NCBI RefSeq assembly: GCF_040371085.1
Contig: NZ_JAMBMT010000001.1
Location: 2,108,001 to 2,172,000 of the forward strand
Length of the DNA stretch: 64,000 nucleotides
Direction of reading: 5' to 3'
Origin: Psychrobacter sp. AH5
GTDB lineage: Bacteria; Pseudomonadota; Gammaproteobacteria; Pseudomonadales; Moraxellaceae
Shown here piece by piece: positions 26,773 to 37,676 of this stretch. Numbering within the stretch: position 1 is the stretch's first letter; the number at the start of each line of letters is the position of its first letter. The translations under genes and the position numbers were made by a program. The notes beneath the pieces were generated by a model. That model had not been told where the DNA came from and ran no database searches. It saw nothing but the letters and a program-made list of their open reading frames with translations.

Positions 26773-28746
26773 ATGTCTATACTCTCTAGTTTTTTTACCT
26801 CAACTACTACTTTCACTGCTCCTCAGCAGCTGCGACTATTGATAGCGGCCTCAGTCGCTTTATTGCCATTGTCAGCGCAAGCGGTGCTGCCCTCCTCTAT
26901 GCAAGCGGCACTGAGCAAAGCGAATCTAAGCGCTGATGATATCAGTGTGATTATCACCCCAATAGGAGATAAAGCCCATAGCCGTCTGCCCTCAGCGATA
27001 AAGGTAATCGACAGCCAAGCCAATGTTAATACTTATACTGAAGCAAATACACTAAAGGTAACAGAGGCTACGCCTGATAATCATACTAATAAAGATGCAG
27101 CAGCCATCATCATTGATAAGCGGGCTATTGAGCAACAAGATCGCAAGCTGCAAGCTTATACCGATGATCCTTATACCTATCAAAGCTTAGAGAATCCGCC
27201 ACCGATATTAGTCATTGATGAGAGCACTACTATTCGTTATAGCAATGATAAGACCGCTAATAATCAGCAAAGCTCAGAGCTGGCTCAGCGCCCATTAGCG
27301 CCGCTAGTCAGTCACAATCCTCATATCTTGCGCACCCCTGCTAGTACGATGAAGTTGATACCAAGCTTTGTAGCGCTAGATACTTTGGGTGCCGATTTTG
27401 TTTGGTTTACTAGGGTTTATCATAGCGGTCTTATCATAGGCAATCGCTTGCACGGCGACTTGATTATTCAAGGCAGCGGCGACCCTAAGATGACCCACGC
27501 GCGGCTAGAGCAGCTGCTTTATCAAGTACAAAAGGCCGGTATTCGTCATATCGATGGCGATATCATTATCGACAGCTCAATATTCAAAAAAGTTAGTAAA
27601 AATCCGGCCGCTTTTGATAATGCTCCTTTGCGGCCTTATAACGCTAGTCCGGATGGGTTTTTGGTCAACTTTAATAGTGTCGGCATCTATACCTATCCTT
27701 TAGCTAAGGGGCAAGCTAAGCTAAGCTATACGCCGCAATTGGCTAATTATCAGCTGCCAAGCCGTATTGCTACTCGCAGCGCGAATTGCTCGCAGGCTAG
27801 CAACACCCTTGCACCGCAGTGGCAAACCGATAAATTATCTTTTAATGCCAGCTTACCAGAGAGCTGCGGTGAGCATCTTTTTTATATCAATTATCCTGAT
27901 GCCAAAGACTTCGCCGCCCGCGTGGTTGCTCAAAAATGGCAGATGCTTGGCAATACTCTAGCAGGCAAAGTTATCAGTCAAGAAAAGCCCTACGCCACTT
28001 ATCATAGCGCACAAAACACTGAGCGCTACCAGCGTGTGGCTACTGGATTATCGGCATTACCGCTAGCGCCATTACCGCTGGTTAGCTATGCATCTTATAA
28101 TTTGACTGAGCAAATATACGATATCAATCACTTCTCCAATAACGTCATGACTGAGCAAGTGGCTTTAGCTATCGGTAGTTATCATAACGATAGGGAGAAT
28201 AAAGGTAGTCATAGTAATGACACTAGTGCTGCTAACCGCGCCGTTATTAGTGCTAATACTAGCGCTAATAAATCAAACGTCGCCAGTCTTTATCACTTTG
28301 ATCAACCCAAAGCGACTGATTATCCGCAGGCGTTACAGCAAATTAAGCATTGGTGGCAAAATAACCTTCACAGCGCGCCGCCTTATCTGACTAACGGCTC
28401 AGGATTATGCCGAGATTGTACCGTGACCGCTGCCAATTTAGCGGAGTTATTGAGCTTTGCTTATCGCCATCCAAGCTTTGACGCTTACGTCAATTCACTA
28501 GGCGTGGCTGGCGTTAGTGGTACTATTATGACTCATAGCGAGCGTTTGCCTGACTCAGCAGCGATCGGCCGAGCCTGGATAAAAACTGGCACTTTAAGCA
28601 ACGTGGCAGCAATGGCAGGGTATGTCAAAGGTCAGTCGGGCCAAGATTATGCGGTAGTTGGACTGATCAATACTAAGGAGGCGCTCAATCCTTATATTGC
28701 TAGACCAGTACTCGATGCTATGCTTGATTGGAGCGCGCAGCAGTAA
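26773..28746 (+). CDS. dacB: D-alanyl-D-alanine carboxypeptidase/endopeptidase (PBP4)
   Basis: Periplasmic penicillin-binding protein of the S13 family that trims or cleaves peptidoglycan crosslinks. A signal peptide (about 1-37, ending SAQA) is followed by the peptidase. The active-site SxxK motif is Ser191-Thr-Met-Lys194, the SxN motif is SNN in HFSNNVMTEQ, and the KTG motif is in IKTGTLSNVAAMAGY. At 657 residues it is much longer than E. coli DacB (about 477). A polar extension of some 120 residues precedes the catalytic Ser, and a Ser/Asn-rich insertion (about 475-505) follows the SNN motif. It stands alone downstream of the exonuclease, and a small transposable element lies just after it. 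Confidence 0.93.
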   Translation: MSILSSFFTSTTTFTAPQQLRLLIAASVALLPLSAQAVLPSSMQAALSKANLSADDISVIITPIGDKAHSRLPSAIKVIDSQANVNTYTEANTLKVTEATPDNHTNKDAAAIIIDKRAIEQQDRKLQAYTDDPYTYQSLENPPPILVIDESTTIRYSNDKTANNQQSSELAQRPLAPLVSHNPHILRTPASTMKLIPSFVALDTLGADFVWFTRVYHSGLIIGNRLHGDLIIQGSGDPKMTHARLEQLLYQVQKAGIRHIDGDIIIDSSIFKKVSKNPAAFDNAPLRPYNASPDGFLVNFNSVGIYTYPLAKGQAKLSYTPQLANYQLPSRIATRSANCSQASNTLAPQWQTDKLSFNASLPESCGEHLFYINYPDAKDFAARVVAQKWQMLGNTLAGKVISQEKPYATYHSAQNTERYQRVATGLSALPLAPLPLVSYASYNLTEQIYDINHFSNNVMTEQVALAIGSYHNDRENKGSHSNDTSAANRAVISANTSANKSNVASLYHFDQPKATDYPQALQQIKHWWQNNLHSAPPYLTNGSGLCRDCTVTAANLAELLSFAYRHPSFDAYVNSLGVAGVSGTIMTHSERLPDSAAIGRAWIKTGTLSNVAAMAGYVKGQSGQDYAVVGLINTKEALNPYIARPVLDAMLDWSAQQ

Positions 28747-28777
28747 TTTTAGCTGCTGCTAAGTTATTTTATAATTT

Positions 28778-28909
28778 GGTGGTGTGTCAAAAAGTATGCT
28801 GATTAAAATTTGAACAATTTTTGAAGCCTTGAAAGCCCTATAGAATCAGAGAACTTAGCATAGATTTCTTATTGACTTTTATCGCCAGCATACTTTTTAA
28901 AACACCACC
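28778..28909. mobile_element. 132-bp MITE-like element with 8-bp target duplication
   Basis: The element is bounded by 24-bp terminal inverted repeats matching at 22 positions: left GGTGGTGTGTCAAAAAGTAT continuing GCTG (28778-28801), right the complement at 28886-28909. Directly outside both ends is the identical octamer TATAATTT (28770-28777 and 28910-28917), a perfect target duplication. The 84-bp interior has no coding frame. It is therefore a non-autonomous element that must have moved with an outside transposase. Eight-base duplications are known for several families, such as IS1595, IS6 and ISL3; I cannot choose among them. Confidence 0.85.
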
Positions 28910-28932
28910 TATAATTTTATATAGGCACTTTT

Positions 28933-29421
28933 ATGTCTCGTAAGCCTGCTAGTTTAAGTAAACACAATGCTAAACCAACGCTCAATCTAGCGATTCCACC
29001 TGTCAAATTGACTCAGTATATTGGTTTTTTTATGGTGGGCTATATCCTCGCCAGCGCTTTATTAATGTTAATACAAACGCAGATTGCGCTAAACCCGCAG
29101 CTGGTTACTTTGATAGCCATCTTAGTCGGTGCTTTTATTGCAGTACAAAAATTCATCAAGCATCAAGGACGGGCTTTACATAAGCAGGAGATAAACAAGC
29201 TAGCTCTGAGCGGTACAGCGATTGTTTGGTTATTGACTGCGCTTTACTTCTTAGCGATTTGGTTATGGCTGTTTGATAGCGCTAATCGTCAAGTATTTAT
29301 TGAGATGACCCTACAGCAGCCTTGGCCTTTATTAGTCTCATTTGTAGCTATCGTGCTTTTGACCTTTATCAGCGCGCGCGTGAGTCTTTGGTTATTTAAT
29401 CGACTGCTAACCCCCAAATAA
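28933..29421 (+). CDS. Small four-helix membrane protein (ABZJ_00895-like)
   Basis: A 162-residue membrane protein with four hydrophobic segments (about 28-48, 56-72, 93-115 and 130-155), a basic N-terminus and a C-terminus ending NRLLTPK. The pattern and length resemble the Moraxellaceae ABZJ_00895 family of unknown function; this is from general resemblance, not a search. The start ATG follows immediately after the right target-site copy of the MITE, so the insertion probably lies in its promoter or leader region. The next gene, a DUF421 protein, starts 15 bp later and is likely in the same transcript. Confidence 0.6.
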   Translation: MSRKPASLSKHNAKPTLNLAIPPVKLTQYIGFFMVGYILASALLMLIQTQIALNPQLVTLIAILVGAFIAVQKFIKHQGRALHKQEINKLALSGTAIVWLLTALYFLAIWLWLFDSANRQVFIEMTLQQPWPLLVSFVAIVLLTFISARVSLWLFNRLLTPK

Positions 29422-29436
29422 TAGGAGTAACACCAT

Positions 29437-29970
29437 ATGGACATGTTGTTTTTTGACAATATAGAAAAACTAGTACGCATTGTCCTGACCGCGGCAATGG
29501 TTTATCTGATGATCATTGTCGTCACTAAAGTATCTGGCAAACGCTCCACTTCTCAATTAAATAACTTTGATTGGATTGTTACGGTGATGATTGGTTCGCT
29601 AGGAGCTAGTACTATTTTATTAGAAAATATTCCTTTTATAGAGGGTATCTCTTCTATTTTGACTCTTTATCTGTTGCAGTTTTTGGTCACTAAATACGCT
29701 TCTATCTCCCCGGCGTTTAGTAGTTTTATCTTATCTGAGCCAAAGATTGTTTTTTATCAAGGGCAGTTTTTGCCTGAAGCTATGCGTGATGAGCGTTTGA
29801 CTCGTCAAGAGCTTGAGAGTGTCATGCGCTCAAATGGCATTCATAGTTTGGACGAGATAGAAGCGATCGTTTTTGAGTCAGATGCTACCTTAAACATCAT
29901 TACTAAAGATGACAATAAAGGCAGTGCTGGTATTTCTGAAACCTTAAAACCCCTCACTCGTGACTCTTAA
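29437..29970 (+). CDS. DUF421 (YetF-like) membrane protein
   Basis: A 177-residue member of the DUF421/YetF family. Three N-terminal hydrophobic helices (about 12-30, 45-62 and 68-85) are followed by a cytoplasmic domain. The DUF421 hallmarks are RIVLTAAMVYLMIIVVTKVSGKR, the QLNNFDWIVTVMIGSLGAS block and the downstream KIVFYQGQFLPEAMRDERLT region with LTRQELESVMRSNGI. The function is unknown, though such proteins occur in envelope or spore contexts. It is shorter than typical members (about 220-230), lacking the second half of the C-terminal domain. Met3 is an alternative start. It is followed 49 bp later by rlmH. Confidence 0.85.
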   Translation: MDMLFFDNIEKLVRIVLTAAMVYLMIIVVTKVSGKRSTSQLNNFDWIVTVMIGSLGASTILLENIPFIEGISSILTLYLLQFLVTKYASISPAFSSFILSEPKIVFYQGQFLPEAMRDERLTRQELESVMRSNGIHSLDEIEAIVFESDATLNIITKDDNKGSAGISETLKPLTRDS

Positions 29971-30019
29971 CTTGTGACTCTTAACTCCATTAACCATAAA
30001 GCTAAAAAGTAACTGCATT

Positions 30020-30508
30020 ATGAAAATAAGAATATTAAGCGTAGGGCAAAAAATGCCTAAATGGATTCAGACGGGCTTTGATGATTATTTTAAGCGTATC
30101 CAGCCAATGCTAACCACGCAACTGGTCGAATTAGCAGCTGCTAAGCGTGCGAAAAACCCTTCTGAGGCAAACTTAGCTCAATATCGCGAGCAAGAAGGTC
30201 AAGCTATCTTATCGACCCATAACGCTACAGGCCGCGAACAGCTTTGGGTATTAGACGTCAAAGGCAAGATGATATCGACTGAAAGCCTGGCTGAAAAGCT
30301 TGCCGATGCTATGCTACAAGGCGATGATGTAGCTTTGGTCATTGGCGGCGCTGATGGGGTATCGCCAGAAGTTTTAGCCAAAGCTGATATGAAATGGTCA
30401 CTGTCTGCGCTAACTTTGCCGCACCCTTTAGTTAGGGTGGTGCTAATGGAGCAATTGTACCGCGCTATGAGTATCAATCACAATCATCCCTATCACCGCG
30501 GTAATTGA
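30020..30508 (+). CDS. rlmH: 23S rRNA (pseudouridine1915-N3)-methyltransferase
   Basis: Methylates N3 of pseudouridine 1915 in helix 69 of 23S rRNA on the assembled ribosome. The 162-residue length is normal. SPOUT knot motifs are present: LWVLDVKGKMISTESLA, the Gly-rich VIGGADGVSPEV AdoMet loop and the C-terminal LTLPHPLVRVVLMEQLYRA followed by NHNHPYHR, which carries the residues that contact the substrate. The usual upstream partner rsfS is not adjacent; instead DUF421 precedes it. The start gives MKIRILSVGQKMPKW, the standard N-terminus. Confidence 0.97.
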   Translation: MKIRILSVGQKMPKWIQTGFDDYFKRIQPMLTTQLVELAAAKRAKNPSEANLAQYREQEGQAILSTHNATGREQLWVLDVKGKMISTESLAEKLADAMLQGDDVALVIGGADGVSPEVLAKADMKWSLSALTLPHPLVRVVLMEQLYRAMSINHNHPYHRGN

Positions 30509-30565
30509 TAAATAATAAGGGGTAAATCCGATTGAAAAACGCGCAGTTGCCCTAATAAACTTGAG

Positions 30566-31468
30566 ATGAATCATTCAAAGTTCGCTCAGTTTCCTAAGCA
30601 TTCTTATGCTAGCTCCCATCATAGCCCCCGTGATAGTATCGATGATATGAGCACCCCTATCAGCGGTGCGCTCGCTTGGGCAGATAGACCTATGGGTCTG
30701 AGTAACGCGGCAAAATTGCCTGCTTTATTTATCTCTCATGGCGCGCCTACTTTAGCTATTGAGCAGTCAGCGACTACTAGTGCGCTCGCCCGTATCGGTC
30801 AAAACTTACCCAAGCCGCGAGCGATTGTCATCATGTCAGCGCACTGGACCTCCTCCAAGCTTGAGATCAGTAGTAATCCTCAGCCCAAGACTTGGCATGA
30901 TTTTTCAGGATTTGATCGTCAGCTGCATGAGCTGCAATATCCAGCCGTAGGTCACGCTACGCTTGCTGAGTCCTTGGTGCAGCAGCTAAATGCTCGCGGT
31001 ATCAATGCGGTAGCTAATCCACTAAGAGTCAGTGATCACGGTGTTTGGTCGCCGCTGTGTCATCTTTATCCGCAAGCTGATGTACCTATCGTCCAGGTTT
31101 CTTTACCGCAGCACTATGATAGCGTCGCTTGCTATCAGTTGGGCGCGCAATTTGCTCGGCTGCGAGAGGAGCAAATTTTAATTATTGGCTCTGGCAATAT
31201 TACGCATAACTTACAAGCCATGCGCTGGGACGCCGATAGCATTGATAAGACAGCTAAAGACTTTAAGCTATGGTTGTTACAGCAATTAAAGAGCGATATA
31301 CCGGCGGCTTTGGATTGGCAGCAGTATCCCAATTATAAAAGTATCCATCCAAGCGATGAGCATCTACTACCGCTGTTCTTTGCTTTGGGAGCAGGACAAC
31401 GGGTCAGTGTGGTCCACCAAAGCATGGCACATCATAGCTTAGGGATGGATATTTATCGATTTGATTAA
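30566..31468 (+). CDS. DODA-type extradiol ring-cleavage dioxygenase (YgiD-like)
   Basis: Member of the class III extradiol dioxygenase family that includes E. coli YgiD and plant 4,5-DOPA dioxygenase. Expected metal/catalytic histidines are seen in LFISHGAPTLAI (His58), MSAHWTS, SDHGVWSPLCHLYP and the C-terminal SMAHHSLGM, with the GSGNITHNL block typical of the family. At 300 residues it is longer than YgiD (about 270). The extra N-terminal 30-45 residues are poorly conserved in character, so the true start may be the Met of MSTPISGAL (residue 28). The physiological substrate is unknown; catecholic ring opening is the family reaction. Confidence 0.88.
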   Translation: MNHSKFAQFPKHSYASSHHSPRDSIDDMSTPISGALAWADRPMGLSNAAKLPALFISHGAPTLAIEQSATTSALARIGQNLPKPRAIVIMSAHWTSSKLEISSNPQPKTWHDFSGFDRQLHELQYPAVGHATLAESLVQQLNARGINAVANPLRVSDHGVWSPLCHLYPQADVPIVQVSLPQHYDSVACYQLGAQFARLREEQILIIGSGNITHNLQAMRWDADSIDKTAKDFKLWLLQQLKSDIPAALDWQQYPNYKSIHPSDEHLLPLFFALGAGQRVSVVHQSMAHHSLGMDIYRFD

Positions 31469-31533
31469 TGGATAAAGTGACAAAGTGGCAAAGTGATAAG
31501 ACTCAAGTAACTAATTCAAGTAACGAGGCTCAA

Positions 31534-33027
31534 TTACTTCTCAAATGCCGCTTTGGTAAACATGCCAGCTCGCTCCATCTCACCTGCTACGCTAAATAAT
31601 GTCGTCTCATCATTCATGCGCCCAATCAGCTGCATACCAATAGGCAGGCCTTTTTTACTCATACCTACTGGTACAGAGACCGCTGGCAAGCCAGTCACGT
31701 TGCCCAGTATGGTAAAGGCCATTTTGCTAAGTACCGGATGGCTAAGCTTCTCTATCATGCCTGAGCTAAAGGCGTATTTACCCATATCTACCCCCTTATT
31801 GAGCACCTCAGCGCTACGCATCAGCATCTCATCCATGATACTAGGTGGCAGTACACCGTGCTTAACAGCTGGCGTCGGTACCGTCGGACACAAAATCATA
31901 TCGTACTGCTCTAGCAAAAGTCCCGTCTGATATTGACTATCATGCCAGCCATGTTTGGCATGGGCCAAATCCACGGCAGATAATGAACGTCCTAGTAGTG
32001 CCATATTATATGTCTGCGGTTCAAGCTTACGAGTATGTAGCGCGCCAAATTCCCGTTCCAAATTATCAATGGTAAAAGCGGTATGAGTACAGACGACTAC
32101 CATAAAATCGTGCCAGAACTTTTCTATATTGATATTAGGCTCAGCAGGTACCACGATATGTCCCATCGCCTCCAACTGCTTGGCGGTATGCTCTAGTACC
32201 GCTAATACCTCTTTATCTACTACCGTCCCTGCGATTAACGGCTGCTGATGTAAGGCAATCTTGAGCTGCTTCGGCGCGCGCATGGCGGCTTCTAAAAAGC
32301 TGGTCTTGGGCGGGGCAATAACAAAAGGCGCGCCAATCTCTGCGCCACTTGTGGCATCGAGCATCGCGGCACTATCGCGTACACTACGCGTAATCACATG
32401 ATCGGCAACTGCTCCTTCCCAGCCCTCGCCTAGTGCTGGCCCCATCGGGTTGCGGCCGCGACTAGGTTTCAAACCAAACGCGCCGCACCAAGCCGCTGGA
32501 AAGCGAATAGAGCCGCCACCATCGCCAGCGCCTGCCATCGGTACAATGCCGCTAGCGACCGCCGCTGCACTACCGCCTGATGAGCCACCCGAGCTATAGC
32601 CTTTTTTAAAAGGATTGTGAGTTGCGCCATGAGCTTTGGGCTCGGTGGTGATAATCAAACCAAACTCTGGGGTATTAGTCTTACCAAAGGTGTTGACGCC
32701 AGTCGCTTTCATGCGTTTGACAATCTCGCTATCGTAAGCTGAGATAATATTGACGCTGCGACTGCCCATCGTTAGCGGCTCACCTTCATAACCAAAGGAT
32801 AAGTCCTTGAGCAAATAAGGCACACCATGAAAAGCGCCAGACGGCAGCTCTGACTGCGCCGCAGCATAAGCGCGCTCATCAAAACGGTGGACAATGGCAT
32901 TGAGTTTTGGATTGAGCTTATTAGCGCGAGCCACAGCGCTATCGAGTAATTCTTTGGCACTGACCTCGCCTGCATTGACTAATGCGGCCAATCCTAGTGC
33001 ATCGTATTGAGTATATTCTTTAAACAT
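31534..33027 (-). CDS. Amidase signature family hydrolase
   Basis: A 497-residue amidase. The Ser-cisSer-Lys triad is visible: Lys74 in YLLKDLSFG, the cis-Ser in [17 protein letters not shown] (about 149-150) and nucleophile Ser173 in [10 protein letters not shown]. It belongs to the GatA-like superfamily, but it has no gatB or gatC neighbours and resembles free-standing amidases of the 6-aminohexanoate-cyclic-dimer or acylamide type. The substrate cannot be told from sequence. It is convergent with the dioxygenase gene and in the same orientation as ftsK upstream, with the ftsK terminator between them, so it has its own transcript. Confidence 0.88.
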   Translation of the reverse strand: MFKEYTQYDALGLAALVNAGEVSAKELLDSAVARANKLNPKLNAIVHRFDERAYAAAQSELPSGAFHGVPYLLKDLSFGYEGEPLTMGSRSVNIISAYDSEIVKRMKATGVNTFGKTNTPEFGLIITTEPKAHGATHNPFKKGYSSGGSSGGSAAAVASGIVPMAGAGDGGGSIRFPAAWCGAFGLKPSRGRNPMGPALGEGWEGAVADHVITRSVRDSAAMLDATSGAEIGAPFVIAPPKTSFLEAAMRAPKQLKIALHQQPLIAGTVVDKEVLAVLEHTAKQLEAMGHIVVPAEPNINIEKFWHDFMVVVCTHTAFTIDNLEREFGALHTRKLEPQTYNMALLGRSLSAVDLAHAKHGWHDSQYQTGLLLEQYDMILCPTVPTPAVKHGVLPPSIMDEMLMRSAEVLNKGVDMGKYAFSSGMIEKLSHPVLSKMAFTILGNVTGLPAVSVPVGMSKKGLPIGMQLIGRMNDETTLFSVAGEMERAGMFTKAAFEK

Positions 33028-33111
33028 AGGGCATCCTTGCTTGGCTAATGGTTTTGTAGATTATGGAATAAAGTACTATATCTTAGCATTAAGCTAAAGC
33101 AAAATTTACGC

Positions 33112-33142
33112 CAAAAAAAACGAGCCACTTTTGTGACTCGCT
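33112..33142 (-). terminator. Intrinsic terminator of ftsK
   Basis: On the minus strand, GCGAGTCAC pairs with GTGGCTCG and is followed by at least eight T, about 30 bases after the ftsK stop codon. Confidence 0.92.
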
Positions 33143-33169
33143 TTATATTAATCAAAAACTTATAAAACA

Positions 33170-36100
33170 TTACATCAGCAGTTCACGTTTACCACTTTTA
33201 CCCATTGAGCTGACCAGTCCTGCCTCCTCCATTGAGTCGACAATACGCGCGGCGCGGTTATAACCAATGCTAAATTTGCGCTGGATACTAGAGGCCGATA
33301 CTTTACGAGTTTCCATAATAAAAGCCACAGCTTCATTGTAGAGATCATCATCTTCGCCAGAGGCTACGCCTGAGCCGCCACTACTTCCTGAGCTGGATAG
33401 CTCAAAGTTACCAGCCATATTATCGATATAATCTGGGGCGCCGCGCTCGCGCCACGCATCACAAACGCGGTTAACCTCCTCATCACTAACATAAGCGCCG
33501 TGTACTCGATCCGGCTCAATTTGTCCTGGGCCCAAGAACAGCATATCGCCGTTACCGAGCATATCTTCAGCGCCGCCACTATCCAAGATAGTACGCGAAT
33601 CGACTTTTGAGTTGACCCGCAGTGCCGCGCGTACTGGAATGTTAGCTTTAATCAAACCGGTGATCACATCAACTGAGGGGCGCTGAGTCGCTAGCATCAA
33701 ATGAATACCAGAAGCTCGTGACTTTTGGGCTAAGCGAGTGATTAGCTCTTCAGCTTGCTTGCCCACTTGCATAATCATATCAGCAAACTCATCAGCGACA
33801 ATAACGATCATTGGTAGCGTTTTTAGCTTCGGCGCTTGGCTAATACTGACATTGTCGTTCGGTCGCCATAACGGATCAAGCATTGGCTTACCGGCTTTTT
33901 CGGCGGCAATGACCTTTTTATTAAACTCGTTAAGCTTACGCACTTTTAGCAAACTCATGAGCTGATAGCGGCGCTCCATCTCAGCCACACACCACGATAA
34001 GGCACTAGCAGCCTCAGTCATATCCGTCACCACTGGTGTAAGCAAGTGCGGAATATCATTATAGTTAGCCAGCTCTAGCTGCTTGGGATCAATGAGAATC
34101 AGCCTGAGCTCATTAGGAGTGTATTTAAGCAGCATTGATAGTAGCATTGAGTTGACCAGTACTGACTTACCAGAGCCGGTGGTACCCGCCACTAACATGT
34201 GCGGAGCGCGCGCCAAATCAGTGATAATCGGCTTACCACCAATATCCTTGCCCATCGCCATACTGATTTGGGCATTAGGATCTTTGTATTTATCAGTATT
34301 TAGCAGCTCAATTAGGCGTACCATTTCGCGCTGTTTATTAGGCACCTCGATACCGATATAAGGCTTGCCAGGAATGACTTCGACTACCCGTAGTGAGGCC
34401 ATAGACAATGAGCGTGCCAAATCGCGCGAGATACCGGTGACTTTACTGGCTTTAATACCAGCGGCCAGATCTACCTCAAAACGGGTCACGACTGGCCCCG
34501 GAATCGCTTGGACCACTTCGGCTTTAACATTGAACTCTTGTAGCTTGATCTCTAATAGCTCCGATAACTGCTCAAGCTCAGCGATAGTATAGCTAGGCTC
34601 ACGGTTAGGATCTGGTTTATCGAGTATAGAGAGCTCTGGCAGCTTGCTAAGACTGCTACGATATTGAGCGGTTTGCATCGATCTTGAGCGCTTAGTAAAG
34701 GCTTCATCGTCATGGATGTCTGGCATCACCGGCTCACTCTCAGCCGGACTATTATCCTCAGGCATCATGTCAGTGATATGATTGCTAGCATCTCCATCTG
34801 GCACCGCAAAGCTAACGGTAGGTTTGGCAGCAGTGACTGGCTCTGCCTCAGCATCTCCTTGTGCTTTAGGGGCTTGTTTTGGGTTAGAGGGCGGAGTATT
34901 AGTTGGCGTCATGTCCACCAGCTTTGATTGACTTGCATCAGGAGTAGCAGTAACTGGCGCTGTGCTTACAATGGTTTTTGCTATATCTAAATCTTCCTTT
35001 ATCTCTTCGGCTATGGCTACAGGCTCTTCGGTTATGGCTACAGGCGCAACCATCGATCTAGTAGACGCAGCGCTAGTTGGCTCAATGGGCGTTGGTGCAT
35101 TAGTTTGCTCGTTAGCTACAAACTCGCTGTCAATAGTAGCGGTAGTATGCTCAGCTAGCCAAGCATCAGCTAAGTCATCTACTTGCTCTGCTGTCGTTGG
35201 CATTGCTGCTAAGCTAAGAGGCTCTTCATCGTTTATATTATGATTGGTTTTATTATGCGGCTGAGGGGTGTTTTTATTATTGGTCTCGATATTAGCCGGT
35301 ACAGTCTCCGCCTGCGTTTGATAACTCTCACTAGCACCATTAGCCGTAGCGGGCTGTAGATTGTCAGTCATGGCTTTATTAGTGGCAGCTGCTTCTGCAT
35401 TTGCCATAGCTTCTTTGACACTAGCGCCCAATCCTGACTTCACCAAAAAATCAGTCAATACATGACTAAAACGGCTGGTGTTTTGCGGCGCTGTGGTATT
35501 GGTCTCGGTTTGTAGCTCAAGCGGTAACTGCTCATACTCAGGCGCTATCTCAGTGCTATTATGCTTGTTCTCAGCCATTTTAACAGTGGCGGTAGAGTCA
35601 GCTTCTTCGAAATCAGCAGCTTTCTCATTAGCATTAGAGGGCTCGCTAATACCTGAGCCTAGCCACTTCAACGCGGTTAATTTATGATAAATCGATAACC
35701 AATGAATATTAAAAGCAAAGGTAGCCGTAATAACCACAAAAAAGCTCAAAAATAGCACACTGCCCCATTTGGTTAATAATAAAGCTAGGCGCGCTTGTAA
35801 CTCAAGGCCAATAATGCCGCCTGCCACGCCTTTGAGACCTGAGGTCACAGGATCTGCTACGTGCTGAATCAAGGCTACTAACTGCGCAAATAAAGCACTA
35901 GCACTTAGCAATAAAAATACGTAGGCCACCAAGCGCAATATCCAAAAAGTCGGCTTATTATCCCACCAAATCAAGATGGATTCATAAATCATAAATACCA
36001 ATAGCCACCAAGCGCCAAAGCCAAAAAAGCTATAGAGCAAATCAGATAGCCAAGCGCCCATAGCGCCGCCCATATTATTGATAGTGGTCATATCGCTACT

Positions 36101-36229
36101 AATGTGCGACCAGCTAGGGTCATTGCCAGTATAAGTCATCAGGATAACGAACAGATAAACTGCCAACATTAGCCCAAGAATGGTAAACACCCCTTTTTTT
36201 AAATAATCTACAACTGCTGCTGATATCAC
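33170..36229 (-). CDS. ftsK: DNA translocase FtsK
   Basis: Septum-bound DNA pump that clears and aligns chromosome dimers for XerCD recombination. The 1019-residue product has an N-terminal membrane domain of four helices (about 1-190). A long low-complexity Ala/Glu/Thr/Pro linker follows (about 190-520). The alpha/beta motor has Walker A GTTGSGKSVLVN (about 680) and Walker B region LPMIVIVADEFADM, and the C-terminal gamma winged helix (about 955-1019) ends with the SIGYNRAARIVDSMEEAGLV block that reads KOPS sites. Start is a GTG; no strong ribosome site precedes it, so the exact start is uncertain. It is divergent from trxB, as in many relatives, and ends at a strong terminator. Confidence 0.97.
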   Translation of the reverse strand: MISAAVVDYLKKGVFTILGLMLAVYLFVILMTYTGNDPSWSHISSDMTTINNMGGAMGAWLSDLLYSFFGFGAWWLLVFMIYESILIWWDNKPTFWILRLVAYVFLLLSASALFAQLVALIQHVADPVTSGLKGVAGGIIGLELQARLALLLTKWGSVLFLSFFVVITATFAFNIHWLSIYHKLTALKWLGSGISEPSNANEKAADFEEADSTATVKMAENKHNSTEIAPEYEQLPLELQTETNTTAPQNTSRFSHVLTDFLVKSGLGASVKEAMANAEAAATNKAMTDNLQPATANGASESYQTQAETVPANIETNNKNTPQPHNKTNHNINDEEPLSLAAMPTTAEQVDDLADAWLAEHTTATIDSEFVANEQTNAPTPIEPTSAASTRSMVAPVAITEEPVAIAEEIKEDLDIAKTIVSTAPVTATPDASQSKLVDMTPTNTPPSNPKQAPKAQGDAEAEPVTAAKPTVSFAVPDGDASNHITDMMPEDNSPAESEPVMPDIHDDEAFTKRSRSMQTAQYRSSLSKLPELSILDKPDPNREPSYTIAELEQLSELLEIKLQEFNVKAEVVQAIPGPVVTRFEVDLAAGIKASKVTGISRDLARSLSMASLRVVEVIPGKPYIGIEVPNKQREMVRLIELLNTDKYKDPNAQISMAMGKDIGGKPIITDLARAPHMLVAGTTGSGKSVLVNSMLLSMLLKYTPNELRLILIDPKQLELANYNDIPHLLTPVVTDMTEAASALSWCVAEMERRYQLMSLLKVRKLNEFNKKVIAAEKAGKPMLDPLWRPNDNVSISQAPKLKTLPMIVIVADEFADMIMQVGKQAEELITRLAQKSRASGIHLMLATQRPSVDVITGLIKANIPVRAALRVNSKVDSRTILDSGGAEDMLGNGDMLFLGPGQIEPDRVHGAYVSDEEVNRVCDAWRERGAPDYIDNMAGNFELSSSGSSGGSGVASGEDDDLYNEAVAFIMETRKVSASSIQRKFSIGYNRAARIVDSMEEAGLVSSMGKSGKRELLM

Positions 36230-37676
<1,447 letters not shown>

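Noticed and set aside
31534..33027. GatA subunit of the tRNA amidotransferase
   Set aside because: No gatB or gatC adjacent, and the C-terminal half resembles free-standing amidases.
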